Source: Candidatus Thermoflexus tengchongensis
Lineage (GTDB): Bacteria > Chloroflexota > Anaerolineae > Thermoflexales > Thermoflexaceae
Direction of reading: 5' to 3'
NCBI GenBank assembly: GCA_016842085.1
Contig: JAEVEX010000040.1
Coordinates: forward strand, 115,051-179,050
DNA length: 64,000 nt
The notes under the pieces are model-generated. The model searched no databases. It worked only from the letters and a program-made list of their open reading frames with translations, and was not told the DNA's origin. The translations under genes and the position numbers were made by a program. Numbering within the stretch: position 1 is the stretch's first letter; each line of letters begins with the position of its first letter. Of this stretch, positions 26,571-35,621 are shown piece by piece.

Positions 26571-27419
26571 TCAGCGAGGAATGGCCGTCCGACGTTCCAG
26601 GGCCCGGACCAGGAGAGAGAGCAACAGGGTCATGGCCAGGTAGAGAAGAGCCACCGTATTGTAGACCTCAAAATACCGGAACGTGCCTGCGGCCCGCTGG
26701 CGGCCCACATACATCAACTCCGGGACCGCGATGGCGGAAGTCAGGGCCGTATCTTTGAGCATGGCGATGAAATCGTTCCCCAGAGGAGGCAACACATTTC
26801 GAATGGCCTGAGGCAGGATCACAAAGCGCATCGCCTGCCAGTAGGTCATGCCCAGGCTGCGAGCCGCTTCCATCTGCCCCTTGGGGATCGACTCGATGCC
26901 TGCCCGGTAAACCTCCGCCAGATAGGCCCCGTATCCGATCGCCAGGCCGGTCACGGCCCGTCCCATCTCGCTCCGGATCAGGCGGCCCACCTGAACCAGT
27001 GGGGGTATTCCCCACGCCTGACCCGCCCCGATTAGCGCGTCACCCATGGGGGGCGCGGCTACGAAGGCCACATAAAACAACACGACCAGCAGGGGAACCC
27101 CCCGGATGAATTCCACGTAGAACGTGCTCAGGTTATAGAAAATCACACTCCGGGACACACGACCCAGGCCGGCGATCAGGCCCAGGATGAGGGCGATGGA
27201 ATAGGCGATGACCGTTAATTGAAGGGTCACAGGGATTCCGCGAAGCAGAAAGCGGACAGTGGCCTGATAGTCCGGAGAATACAGAATCGCCACCACCGTC
27301 CAGAACCCAAAGGTTCCCAGCAATACCGCCCACCAGGGCCAGGTGCGCCAATCCCATCCAGCCCGTCGCGGAGGAGGGATCGAAGGCGACATGGTCCGGG
27401 TTTCCACGGAGGCCGCCAT
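26571..27419 (-). CDS. Polar amino acid ABC transporter permease
   Basis: 282 residues of the His/Glu/Gln/Arg permease family. It has hydrophobic segments including WPWWAVLLGTFGFWTVVAILY-like helix 1, GIPVTLQLTVIAYSIALILGLIAGLGRVS, FYVEFIRGVPLLVVLFYVAFVA and LALLYLAMTLLLSLLVRALERR. The family signature is YLAEVYRAGIESIPKGQMEAARSLGMTYWQAMRFVILPQA. The start at 27419 has GGAG eight bases upstream. It follows its likely binding protein (27655) on the same strand. The matching ATPase gene is not adjacent. Confidence 0.92.
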   Translation of the reverse strand: MAASVETRTMSPSIPPPRRAGWDWRTWPWWAVLLGTFGFWTVVAILYSPDYQATVRFLLRGIPVTLQLTVIAYSIALILGLIAGLGRVSRSVIFYNLSTFYVEFIRGVPLLVVLFYVAFVAAPPMGDALIGAGQAWGIPPLVQVGRLIRSEMGRAVTGLAIGYGAYLAEVYRAGIESIPKGQMEAARSLGMTYWQAMRFVILPQAIRNVLPPLGNDFIAMLKDTALTSAIAVPELMYVGRQRAAGTFRYFEVYNTVALLYLAMTLLLSLLVRALERRTAIPR

Positions 27420-27654
27420 CTTCCAGGCTCCTTTAATGAGATCAGGACATCCACCGCCGGGTTCCCATTCGGGGGCGGGATGGCCCCCTCCCTCCATCCG
27501 GCCAAGCAAGATGATTGAAAAGCTCTGGGGAGGCGAGGGCCGCTTCTGTCAACCTTGCCGGCCCCGGGGAACCTGGCGGTAAACTATAAACAGAATGGGC
27601 CGCGAGATCTCCCGCGACCCATTCTGAGCAACAAGGTTTCCTTCCCTGAATAGC

Positions 27655-28542
27655 CTACTGCCCCGGCTTAAATTCGACAAACCACTTGCGATAGAGCCGG
27701 TCCAGGGTGCCGTTCTCTTTAAGGACCTTCAGGGCGGCGTTGAAGGGGCCGACGAGATCGCTCCCCTTGGGGAAGCAGAGGCCCAGATCCTCGCTGGTAA
27801 AGGGCTGTCCAGCGACCTTGAGCTTACCCGGATTCTGGGCCATGAACCCATCGGCGGCCGGGCTGTCGATCACCACGGCGTCCACGTCCTTCGCCAGCAG
27901 CGCGCGCACCGCCAGGTCAAAAGTGTCATAGCGCTTCAGCTGCTTCGCCTCATCTGCCACCAGCGTCTTGGCGGTCTCCTCATTGGTGGTTCCGATTTGA
28001 ACCCCCACGATCTTGTCTTTCAGGTCGTCCTTGCTTTTAATGCGCTCCTCATCGGCGCGCACCAGGACTACCTGACCGTAGCGGAGGTAGGAGTCGGAGA
28101 AATCGAACTTCTGTTTGCGTTCCTCGGTGATGGTGATGCCAGAGGCAGCCAGATCGAACTGCTTCTGCTCCAGGCCGGCGAAGATCCCTTCCCAGGCGGT
28201 GGAGACGATCACGGGCTTGCAGTTCAGCAGCTTGCAGATTTCATTCACCAGATCGACATCGAAACCCACGATCTCGTTGGTCTTTGGATCGATAAACTCA
28301 AAAGGCGGATAGGTGGTGTCGCTGGCGATCTTCAACTCTCGCCCGCCCAGGTTGGGGAGCTGCGCAGCCGGAGCTGGAGTTGGGGTCAATGTGGCGGTTG
28401 GAGCTGGAGTCGGCGTGGCGGCTGGAGTGCGAGTGGGGGCCGATGTTGCCCCAGGGACAGGAGTTGGAACCGGCGTGGCGGACGGCTGACACGCAACCGC
28501 CAGGAGCGCGAAGATCCAGATGCCCCACAGCAGGCGCCTCAT
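27655..28542 (-). CDS. Polar amino acid ABC transporter substrate-binding lipoprotein
   Basis: 295 residues. The signal peptide has a lipobox (LLAVAC, Cys near residue 18), then a Thr/Pro-rich linker of about 40 residues, then a solute-binding protein family 3 domain: [35 protein letters not shown], the family signature, and [34 protein letters not shown] and [11 protein letters not shown]. It captures amino acids outside the membrane for the permease encoded 236 nt downstream. Confidence 0.94.
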   Translation of the reverse strand: MRRLLWGIWIFALLAVACQPSATPVPTPVPGATSAPTRTPAATPTPAPTATLTPTPAPAAQLPNLGGRELKIASDTTYPPFEFIDPKTNEIVGFDVDLVNEICKLLNCKPVIVSTAWEGIFAGLEQKQFDLAASGITITEERKQKFDFSDSYLRYGQVVLVRADEERIKSKDDLKDKIVGVQIGTTNEETAKTLVADEAKQLKRYDTFDLAVRALLAKDVDAVVIDSPAADGFMAQNPGKLKVAGQPFTSEDLGLCFPKGSDLVGPFNAALKVLKENGTLDRLYRKWFVEFKPGQ

Positions 28543-28566
28543 GGTCTCCTCCTTGACTAAGGGATA

Positions 28567-28635
28567 GGACTTGCGCCGTTGGGCTCCAATTCAGGAAAAC
28601 AGTGGCCCCAGGAGAAGGCCAGGTGCGTAATCCCT
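28567..28635. repeat. Dispersed intergenic repeat, copy 3 (short)
   Basis: Starts GGACTTGCGCCGTTGGGCTC and ends near GTGCGTAATCCC, whose reverse complement resembles the start (imperfect terminal inverted repeat). It lies 25 bp upstream of the 28542 start. Confidence 0.5.
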
Positions 28636-29347
28636 AATGCATTCCGAGATATGCGGCCTGGACCTGAGGATTGTTTGCCAGCTCGCGGGCCGTTCCCTCC
28701 AGAACGATGCGGCCGGTCTCCAGCACATAACCCCGGTGGGCGACCTGGAGAGCCATATGAGCGTTCTGCTCAACCAGGAGTATCGTGGTGCCATGCTGAT
28801 TCAGCTGTCGGATCACTTCGAAGATGCTCTCCACCAGGATTGGGGCCAGCCCCATCGAAGGCTCATCCATCAGAAGGATGCGCGGCTGCATCATCAGCGC
28901 CCGGGCGATGGCGAGCATTTGCTGCTCGCCCCCGGACAGGGTTCCACCTTTCTGATGAAGGCGTTCCTTCAGGCGCGGGAAGATCGTGAACACAAACTCC
29001 ATCCGCCGCGCAACCTCGCGTCGATCCTTCACCGTGTAGGCCCCCATCTCCAGGTTTTCCCATACCGTCAGCTGAGGAAAAACCCGACGCCCCTCCGGGA
29101 CATGTCCGACGCCCCGGGCCACAATCTCATGAGGGGGCAAATGGGTGATGTCTTCCCCATTCAGGAGAACGCGACCATGACGAGCCCGGACCAGGCCGGA
29201 GATCGTGCGCAGCGTGGTGCTCTTGCCCGCACCGTTGGCGCCGATCAGGGTAACGATCTCGCCGGGCTCAACCTTGAACGAGATCCCCTTCAGCGCATGG
29301 ATATGTCCGTAATAAGCATGGACATCTATCAGCTCCAGAACCGCCAT
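28634..29347 (-). CDS. livF: Branched-chain amino acid ABC transporter ATP-binding protein LivF
   Basis: 237 residues. It starts LELIDVHAYYGHIHALKGISFKV, a LivF-type beginning. Walker A is LIGANGAGKSTTLRTISG, the signature is TLSGGEQQMLAIARALM, Walker B is ILLMDEPSMGLAP and the switch His region is ILLVEQNAHMAL. It ends with the LivF-like ANNPQVQAAYLG. It energises the LivHM permease together with LivG. Confidence 0.95.
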   Translation of the reverse strand: MAVLELIDVHAYYGHIHALKGISFKVEPGEIVTLIGANGAGKSTTLRTISGLVRARHGRVLLNGEDITHLPPHEIVARGVGHVPEGRRVFPQLTVWENLEMGAYTVKDRREVARRMEFVFTIFPRLKERLHQKGGTLSGGEQQMLAIARALMMQPRILLMDEPSMGLAPILVESIFEVIRQLNQHGTTILLVEQNAHMALQVAHRGYVLETGRIVLEGTARELANNPQVQAAYLGMH

Positions 29348-29412
29348 TGCCCCGGTTCCCGTGGTCGAGGATTTATCAGTTATCAGGGAAAAGCACAGCC
29401 CGTCCTCTCCCT

Positions 29413-29567
29413 GGAACTTACGTCGTTGAGTTCTCCTATGGCGACTTTGGAGGGAGACGGATCGCCTTTAGGGGCCCGTCTACCCCTCAGGTCTTCCCCT
29501 CCCGATGGCCCAGGGAGCCACGGGGGGAGAAAAACAGATCTTGAGAGCCAGCTGCGTAACTCCCAAC
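29413..29567. repeat. Dispersed intergenic repeat, copy 4
   Basis: Opens GGAACTTACGTCGTTGAG and closes CTGCGTAACTCCC; the two ends are imperfect inverted repeats of about 10-11 bp. It occupies most of the gap between livG and livF, 66 bp from the livF start. Confidence 0.5.
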
Positions 29568-29569
29568 CC

Positions 29570-30355
29570 TTATGCGATCGCCCCGATCGCAACCCCTCGC
29601 CCCAGATAAGCCTCAATCACCCGCGGGTTTCGTCGAACCTCCTCCGGGCTTCCCTCAGCGATCTTCTCCCCATAATCCAGCACGGTGACCCGCTCAGAGA
29701 TCCCCATCACAACTCGCATCTGATGCTCGATCAGAATCACGGTGATGCCCAATTCATCCCGCAGACGTCGGATCAGCCGGGTGGTCTCGGCGGTCTCCTG
29801 AGGGTTCATCCCGGCCGTGGGCTCGTCCAGCAGGATCAGCTTCGGGCGGGCCGCGAGGGCCCGGGCCAGCTCCACCTTGCGCTGCTCACCGTAAGGCAGG
29901 TTCTTGGCCAGCTCATCGGGCGAGGCCCGCAGCCCCACAAACCGGATCAGCCGCAGTGCCTCCTCCCGCAGCTGCTGCTCCTCCCTTCGAAAGCGAGGGG
30001 TTTGAATCAGGATATCTACCGGGCTCGCCCGAAAGCGGGTATGCATGCCGACCAGGATGTTCTCCATCACCGTCATATTGCCGAACAGACGGATATTCTG
30101 AAACGTTCGGGAGATCCCTCGCGCAGTGATCTGATCCGGTCGGAGCCCAACCAGAGAACGCCCCTCGAAAAGGATCTCCCCCTCATCCGGTTTATAGATC
30201 CCGGTGATGAGATTAAAGAGCGTGGTCTTCCCTGCCCCATTGGGCCCGATGATGCTCACGATACGGCCCGGTTCCAGGGTGAAATCCACCCGGTTCACCG
30301 CGACCAATCCCCCAAAGCGCTTGGTGACTTTCTTCAATTCCAGCAGATAGGCCAT
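29570..30355 (-). CDS. livG: Branched-chain amino acid ABC transporter ATP-binding protein LivG
   Basis: 261 residues. Walker A is IIGPNGAGKTTLFNLITGIY, and the LivG-type long insert is GISRTFQNIRLFGNMTVMENILVGMHTRF. The signature region is NLPYGEQRKVELARALA, Walker B is LILLDEPTAGMNP and the switch His is in VILIEHQMRVVMG. AGGAGG is eight bases before the ATG. It is placed 31 nt after livM. Confidence 0.96.
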   Translation of the reverse strand: MAYLLELKKVTKRFGGLVAVNRVDFTLEPGRIVSIIGPNGAGKTTLFNLITGIYKPDEGEILFEGRSLVGLRPDQITARGISRTFQNIRLFGNMTVMENILVGMHTRFRASPVDILIQTPRFRREEQQLREEALRLIRFVGLRASPDELAKNLPYGEQRKVELARALAARPKLILLDEPTAGMNPQETAETTRLIRRLRDELGITVILIEHQMRVVMGISERVTVLDYGEKIAEGSPEEVRRNPRVIEAYLGRGVAIGAIA

Positions 30356-30386
30356 TCCCGCTGCCTCCTGATGTCTCGCGGGGATT

Positions 30387-31811
30387 TCAATCCCGAGTGG
30401 GCCGGACCTCCGGCGCGGGGATCACCGGCGGTAGCTCTTCCTCCACCGGCAACCGCTCGGGCTCCGCATGCTCTTCCCGACCAAGGGCCTCGGCCAGCTC
30501 CATGCGATGGCGTCGCTCCGGGATGATGCCCTGCGGCCGGAGGATCATCATCAGGATCAGGAGGATCCCGAAGACCAGCCGCTCATATTTGGCGGGCTCC
30601 AGCTGGGTTGGCCACTGGCTGAGCGGGAAGTTAATGATCGGGATCACTACCCCAGCCTGGCGCAACTTGTTCAGCATGAGCGACAGGCCCTTCAGGATCT
30701 GGAGGTTCAGGATGGTCACCACCGTGGCCCCCACGATGGCGCCGGGGATGCTCCCCATGCCTCCCACGATCACCATCACCAGGACCCCGATCGATTCCAT
30801 AAAGGTAAAGCTTTCGGGGTTGATGAAATATTGCTTCGCGGCGAAAATCATGCCCATCGCCCCGGCGAAAGAAGCGCCGGTGGCGAAGGCCGCCAGCTTC
30901 ATCCGCACCAGGGGGATCCCCATGGCCTGGGCCGCCAGCTCATCTTCCCGGATGGCCGTCCAGGCCCGCCCCACCCAGGAGTTCTCCAGACGCCGGGCCA
31001 GCCAGATGGCGAAACCGATCACCAGGAGGACAAGGAAATAAAAATAGAGCGCATAAAGCGTGGGGTCATCCAGACGGATCCCCAATGCGTACAGCCATGG
31101 CTTGAAGAACAGCGGAGGGCGCTGCACCGGGCGGATCCCCTGGGGGCCATTGGTCAGGTTGATCGGCTTATCCAGGTTGTTCACGATTACCCGGATCACC
31201 TCGCCGAAGGCCAGGGTGACAATGGCGAGGTAATCCCCGCGCAATCGCAAAACCGGCAATCCCAGGAGGATCCCGGTGAGGGCCGCCACGCCCACCGCCA
31301 GGAAAAGGAAGAGAAAGAACCACTCCGGCTCCAGCGGGAAGCGGTTCGTCCCGAAGGCGATGTTGGCCTGGGGAGAACCGAAGATCGCCCACAGATAGGC
31401 ACCGACCGCATAAAACGCCACATACCCCAGATCCAGCAGGCCTGCGAAACCCACCACGATGTTCAGCCCCAGAGCCATGGCCGCGAAGATCCCCACCTGG
31501 GTGGCCACTTCCAGAAGGAAGGTGTTCCGGACCCCCAGGATGGGGAGGAGGACCAGCAGGATGGCCAGGCCCAGAATGGCCTTCACCGCCCCAGCCAGGG
31601 GAGCGTAATAAATCACCAGCAGGGAGCCCAGGAACGCCGCAAAAGCCAGAGCAGAGACCAGGGGATACCAGACCGCATCCCGCAGCCCCGGCTGGCTCAG
31701 CCAGTTCATAAGGAGAAGGGCAGCCACAATGTAACTCAGCACGCCCACCAGATAGATCGAGCGCCCGTTCCGGATCTGGGTAATCCACTCCATCGTCTTG
31801 GCACGGAGCAT
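30387..31811 (-). CDS. livM: Branched-chain amino acid ABC transporter permease LivM
   Basis: 474 residues with ten or so membrane helices. The LivM signature is ALGLNIVVGFAGLLDLGYVAFYAVGAYLWA, followed by LRGDYLAIVTLAFGEVIRVIVNNLD and the coupling region ENSWVGRAWTAIREDELAAQAMGIPLVRMKLAAFATGA. The C-terminal cytoplasmic tail is rich in Glu/Arg/Pro. ATG at 31811 has GAGGTG four bases upstream; an ATG 12 codons earlier is less likely. It forms the channel with LivH. Confidence 0.93.
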   Translation of the reverse strand: MLRAKTMEWITQIRNGRSIYLVGVLSYIVAALLLMNWLSQPGLRDAVWYPLVSALAFAAFLGSLLVIYYAPLAGAVKAILGLAILLVLLPILGVRNTFLLEVATQVGIFAAMALGLNIVVGFAGLLDLGYVAFYAVGAYLWAIFGSPQANIAFGTNRFPLEPEWFFLFLFLAVGVAALTGILLGLPVLRLRGDYLAIVTLAFGEVIRVIVNNLDKPINLTNGPQGIRPVQRPPLFFKPWLYALGIRLDDPTLYALYFYFLVLLVIGFAIWLARRLENSWVGRAWTAIREDELAAQAMGIPLVRMKLAAFATGASFAGAMGMIFAAKQYFINPESFTFMESIGVLVMVIVGGMGSIPGAIVGATVVTILNLQILKGLSLMLNKLRQAGVVIPIINFPLSQWPTQLEPAKYERLVFGILLILMMILRPQGIIPERRHRMELAEALGREEHAEPERLPVEEELPPVIPAPEVRPTRD

Positions 31812-31863
31812 CCCGCACCTCTTCGTCCTGGGAATGCGATCAGGCAAGGCTTACGCGATCGGA

Positions 31864-33012
31864 TTATGCCTTCTGGCCCACCTGCTCGCCGAGCAGGCCG
31901 GTCGGGCGGAACATCAAAATGAGGATGAGGATCAGGAACGCGAAGATATCCTTATACTCTGTCCCAAAGGCCCCGCCGGTGAACTGCGAAAGATACGCTC
32001 CCGCGAAGCCCTCCAGGACCCCCAGGACGATTCCGCCCAGCATGGCCCCGGTGATGTTGCCGATGCCGCCCAGCACGGCCGCGGTGAAGGCCTTGATCCC
32101 GGGGATGAACCCCACATATGGATCGATCCGGCCGACCCGGATCCCAAACAGCACGCCCGTTGCTCCGCCCAGGGCCCCGCCGATGAGGAAGGTCAACATA
32201 ATAATCCGATCCACATCCACCCCCATCAGGGCCGCTGTCGGACGGTCCTGGGCGACTGCCCGAATCGCCCGGCCCAGCCGGGTAGCGTTGACCACGAAGT
32301 TCAATCCGGTCAACATCACCAGGGAGGCGATGATGATGAAAATCACTTTGGCCTGGATCTGCATCTGAATCGGCTGGCCAGCAAGCGTGAAGGTAGCCAG
32401 CTGAATCTGCTGGTTTAAAATCGGGAAGGAAGGATAATTGCGATAGAAAGCATTGTTGAGCAACCCCTCAATCGCCCGCACGGCGTCCTGCAGGAAAAAT
32501 GAGACCCCGATGGCGGAGATCAGGGGCACCAGGCGGGGCGCCCCTCGCAACGGCCGGTAGGCAACCCGCTCAATGACCACCGCCAGCAGGCCACTGCCCA
32601 CCATCCCCGCCGCCACCGCCAGCAGGATCCCGGCCATGATCAGCATCAACGGCGCGGTCGAGGGAATGGCCAGCGCCAGCATGAGCTCTACGCCGATGAA
32701 GGCTCCGACCATGAAGATCTCGCTGTGGGCGAAGTTGATGAACTGCAGCACCCCATAGACCATGGTGTAGCCCAGAGCGATCATCGCGTAGAGGAATCCG
32801 ATTACCAGGCCATCGATGGCCACCTGGGGCAGCGTGCGGATCACAAACTGGAGAAGGGTCATCCCACCCGTAACGGGGCGATTGAAGAGGGCAGCAAGGA
32901 TCAGAATTACGGATCCAATGACCAGCAGGCTGATCGCCACAAAGACGAACAGCTGGATCAGCGGAACCACCAGAGCCTGGTAAAGAACGGATTGCGAGAT
33001 CGCCTTGCGCAT
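31864..33012 (-). CDS. livH: Branched-chain amino acid ABC transporter permease LivH
   Basis: 382 residues. An extra N-terminal hydrophobic region of about 65 residues precedes the standard LivH core: LVIGFLYAMIALGYTMVYGVLQFINFAHSEIFMVGAFIG, the coupling segment LGRAIRAVAQDRPTAALMGVDVDRIIMLTFLIGGALGG and KAFTAAVLGGIGNITGAMLGGIVLGVLE. The 52-nt gap to livM suggests co-transcription. No strong ribosome binding site precedes the ATG. Confidence 0.93.
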   Translation of the reverse strand: MRKAISQSVLYQALVVPLIQLFVFVAISLLVIGSVILILAALFNRPVTGGMTLLQFVIRTLPQVAIDGLVIGFLYAMIALGYTMVYGVLQFINFAHSEIFMVGAFIGVELMLALAIPSTAPLMLIMAGILLAVAAGMVGSGLLAVVIERVAYRPLRGAPRLVPLISAIGVSFFLQDAVRAIEGLLNNAFYRNYPSFPILNQQIQLATFTLAGQPIQMQIQAKVIFIIIASLVMLTGLNFVVNATRLGRAIRAVAQDRPTAALMGVDVDRIIMLTFLIGGALGGATGVLFGIRVGRIDPYVGFIPGIKAFTAAVLGGIGNITGAMLGGIVLGVLEGFAGAYLSQFTGGAFGTEYKDIFAFLILILILMFRPTGLLGEQVGQKA

Positions 33013-33389
33013 TCCGAATCACTCGGTTATGAGATTCCCTTATCCTTGATGGGATCTATGATCTCCATCGGGATTATACGGGAAGCCTCTTCCCTCCCCG
33101 TGGGCCAAAAGGTCACCGGAAAGGGACCTTCTTCGAACTTACCTCCCCGGCCCGAACAGCCGTGGGAGGAGGAGCAAAATATGGTTTGAGGCCGGGCCAA
33201 TTGCCTTCGGCGACCAGCCCGGCCCCACGAGGAGGTCAACCGCATCACGCTCGCTTTGATTGGGGAGCGGACGGGACTTTTAAAAGCACTCCCCCGAGTT
33301 TCGAAGCCAGCGTTGAAGGGCCTGACTGATTGCCTGGACAAAGCGAGGCGGGAAAGGGGGATCCCCCTTCCCGCCTCGAACGGATTCCC
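33013..33389. other. Intergenic region livJ-livH with repeat and possible -10
   Basis: 377 nt. A TATAAT on the minus strand at 33078-33073 could drive livH, but no good -35 is visible. Positions 33126-33230 hold another member of the dispersed intergenic family, with GAACTTACC near its start and a hairpin of GGCCGGGC / GCCCGGCC around TTGCCTTCGGCGA. No gene is supported. Confidence 0.4.
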
Positions 33390-34724
33390 TTACTTGACCC
33401 CGCACTTCGCCTTCAGCTCCGGCGTGAAGGGCGGCGGCGCCAGCTCCAGGGTCTTCACCAGCTGGTTCTTGCCCCAATCCTCCGGCTTCCCGGAGATCAC
33501 CTTGATCACGAAATACTTGGCCTTCACCGGGTCGCCCCGTTCATCAAACGTGATCACACCGGTGATGCCCTGGAAATCTTTGGTGGCGCGCACCTTCTCC
33601 GTCACCGCCTTGCGGCTGGGCTTCTGACCGCCGGCCTCCTTGATGGCCGCCTCGATGGCCTTCAACACGATCGCCGTGGCGTCATAGGCCTGCGCCGAGA
33701 AGGGCTCGGGGTCCTTGCCGAACTTGGCCTTGTAATCCTCGATGAATTTCTTGGCCCCCTCATAGACCGTGGGCGGGGCGGCGACGGTGGTGTAATACAT
33801 CCCGCCGCCGGTCACCAGCGCATCCCCGGCGATCTTGGGCAGCTCCGAGGAGTCCATGCCATCGGGGCCCAGGAAAATCGCATTGATCCCTTTCTCCCGG
33901 GCCTGCTTGAAGAAGACGCCCGCCTGATCGTAGATGCCGCCGAAGTAGATCAGCTCAGGGTTAACAGCCTGGATCGCCGTGATCAGCGGGTCGAAGTTCG
34001 CTTTCTCCTCGGTCCCTTCGAAGCCCAGGACCTTGCCCCCGAGCTCCTCGAAGCGCTTCTTGAAGAACTCGGCCACGCCCTGGCCATAGGTCGTCTTGTC
34101 ATGGATCACGAAGGCGGTCTTGACCTTGAGCTCGTTGAAGGCGAACTCTGCACCCACCGCCCCCTGCACATCATCGCGGCCGCAGACCCGGTTCACCACC
34201 AGATAGCCGCGATCGGTGATGCAGGGGTTGGTGTTGGCCGGCGAGACCATGACCAGGTCGAAGTCTTTATAGGTCTCCGAGGATGGAATGGCCACGCCGG
34301 AGTTGAGGTGGCCGATCACCGCCAGGATATCCGGGTCGTTCACCAGCTGCTTGGCGTTGGCCACGCCTACATCCGGCTTGGCCTGATCGTCAAAGGGCAC
34401 CAGCTCCACCTTGAAACCCAAAGCCTCGATGGGGCCTTTGAGTTGTTCGATGGCCAGCTGGGCACCGTTCTTAATGCCCTCCCCCAGGGCCGCCTGACCA
34501 CCGGAGAGGGGGCTCTGGGTGGCAATCTTAATGGTTCCCTTCACCGCCGGTGTAGGAGACGCCGCCGGAGCGGCCGGTGTAGGAGACGCCGCCGGAGCGG
34601 CCGGTGTGGGAGACGCCGCCGGAGCGGCCGGCGCCGTGGTAGGGGTCGGAGAAGCCGGCGCGGCACAGGCGGCCAGCAGCAGGCTGAACACCGTCAGACC
34701 CATCAGGATCCTGGGAAACCTCAT
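33390..34724 (-). CDS. livJ: Branched-chain amino acid-type ABC transporter substrate-binding lipoprotein
   Basis: 444 residues. The signal peptide has the lipobox LLLAAC (Cys about residue 20). A repeated linker follows in which AAPAASPTP occurs three times, encoded by near-identical 33-bp DNA repeats around 34550-34640. The periplasmic-binding type 1 fold is IKIATQSPLSGGQAALGEGIKNGAQLAIEQL.., VIGHLNSGVAIPSSETYKDFDLVMVSPANTNP.., FVIHDKTTYGQGVAEFFKK.., and PELIYFGGIYDQAG. GGAGGAGG precedes the ATG. It is the first gene of the liv operon and has its own promoter. Confidence 0.95.
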   Translation of the reverse strand: MRFPRILMGLTVFSLLLAACAAPASPTPTTAPAAPAASPTPAAPAASPTPAAPAASPTPAVKGTIKIATQSPLSGGQAALGEGIKNGAQLAIEQLKGPIEALGFKVELVPFDDQAKPDVGVANAKQLVNDPDILAVIGHLNSGVAIPSSETYKDFDLVMVSPANTNPCITDRGYLVVNRVCGRDDVQGAVGAEFAFNELKVKTAFVIHDKTTYGQGVAEFFKKRFEELGGKVLGFEGTEEKANFDPLITAIQAVNPELIYFGGIYDQAGVFFKQAREKGINAIFLGPDGMDSSELPKIAGDALVTGGGMYYTTVAAPPTVYEGAKKFIEDYKAKFGKDPEPFSAQAYDATAIVLKAIEAAIKEAGGQKPSRKAVTEKVRATKDFQGITGVITFDERGDPVKAKYFVIKVISGKPEDWGKNQLVKTLELAPPPFTPELKAKCGVK

Positions 34725-34896
34725 GGCCTCCTCCTTTTAGCAGGATGCTGGAAAGCGAATGAAGGGATTCTCTGATCAGGATCGTTCTCGGAGGGAAAAT
34801 GCAATCCCTCGATGGATCCCTTCGGACCCGGGGGAAGGCCTCTGCAGTCCACGCCCGCCCTGTGCACCTCCTTTCCAGAACAAAGGTTTGTTTTAA

Positions 34897-34925
34897 ATTT
34901 TAGAGAACTGCCGGACATCTGTCAA
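34897..34925 (-). promoter_or_regulatory. Promoter of the liv operon
   Basis: On the minus strand a perfect TTGACA (34925-34920), a 17-bp spacer and TAAAAT (34902-34897) stand about 165 nt upstream of the livJ start. This is the best sigma-70-type match among the minus-strand promoters here. The long leader has no terminator hairpin that I can see. The rest of the 361-nt gap (34725-35085) holds nothing else I can support. Confidence 0.75.
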
Positions 34926-35085
34926 GGCCGGATAAATCCGGCCAAGCATCTGATCCCACAAAAACCAGATCTTCCTCGCCACTTTAAGTTTCGCACTGTT
35001 TGATGGTTCTCAGAGATCGGCTAAGGTTTGGCTCTCCCCCCTGGAGAATCGGAGCGGCATCCGGTTCCCACTCCGATTCGTGCGC

Positions 35086-35589
35086 TCACGGGGCGCTCAG
35101 GCGCTCGATATCGGCTTCCGAGACCCCCAGCGCCTGGAGTTCCTCCCGGAGATCGAACTTAAATCGCTGGAGCCAGTAAATGGGAACCTTCAGGTTGAAG
35201 AGGAAGATCTGTTCGTTGAGCTCGGCGATCCGACGGGCGAAGGCGCGCAGGGCCCGCTCCCACTCCGCTTCCACCCATTCCCGCTCCGCCCGACTTCGGG
35301 GATCCATCCTCCCCTCCAGCGCGCGCAGCATCTCCTTCCGCCATTGCATCGTCCGCTGCAGATCCTGCCGGGCGAGCTCGATCCCTCGCCGGATCGCCAG
35401 GTCCGCCTCGATCCACTCGGGGCGAGCGTCGTTCTGGCGGAGGATATGATAGGCGATGGCCAGACCCGGCTCCAGGTAGGGATTCTCCTCCAGTTGAAGC
35501 GGCTTCCCTTTCCCCGGGAGATGGTCGAACTCCCCCCGCCGGATCGCTTCCAGGATCTTCTGCTCCACCCATTCGCCCCAGTTCACCAT
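35086..35589 (-). CDS. DUF1992 (DnaJ homologue C28-type) domain protein
   Basis: 167 residues, soluble and highly charged. The conserved domain is EQKILEAIRRGEFDHLPGKGKPLQLEENPYLEPGLAIAYHILRQNDARPEWIE, characteristic of the DUF1992 family also found in eukaryotic DNAJC28; it is followed by a helical arm (LNEQIFLFNLKVPIYWLQRFKFDL). Its biochemical role is unknown. GAGGTG stands six bases before ATG at 35589. It follows the ferredoxin-NADP reductase gene by 32 nt and is probably co-transcribed with it. Confidence 0.87.
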   Translation of the reverse strand: MVNWGEWVEQKILEAIRRGEFDHLPGKGKPLQLEENPYLEPGLAIAYHILRQNDARPEWIEADLAIRRGIELARQDLQRTMQWRKEMLRALEGRMDPRSRAEREWVEAEWERALRAFARRIAELNEQIFLFNLKVPIYWLQRFKFDLREELQALGVSEADIERLSAP

Positions 35590-35621
35590 ACCCCACACCT
35601 CGCCGGTTCGACCGCTGCCCT

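Noticed and set aside
28637..30526. Plus-strand open frame of 629 codons
   Set aside because: It lies wholly antisense to livF and livG, both of which have complete ABC ATPase motifs; it arises from high GC codon bias.
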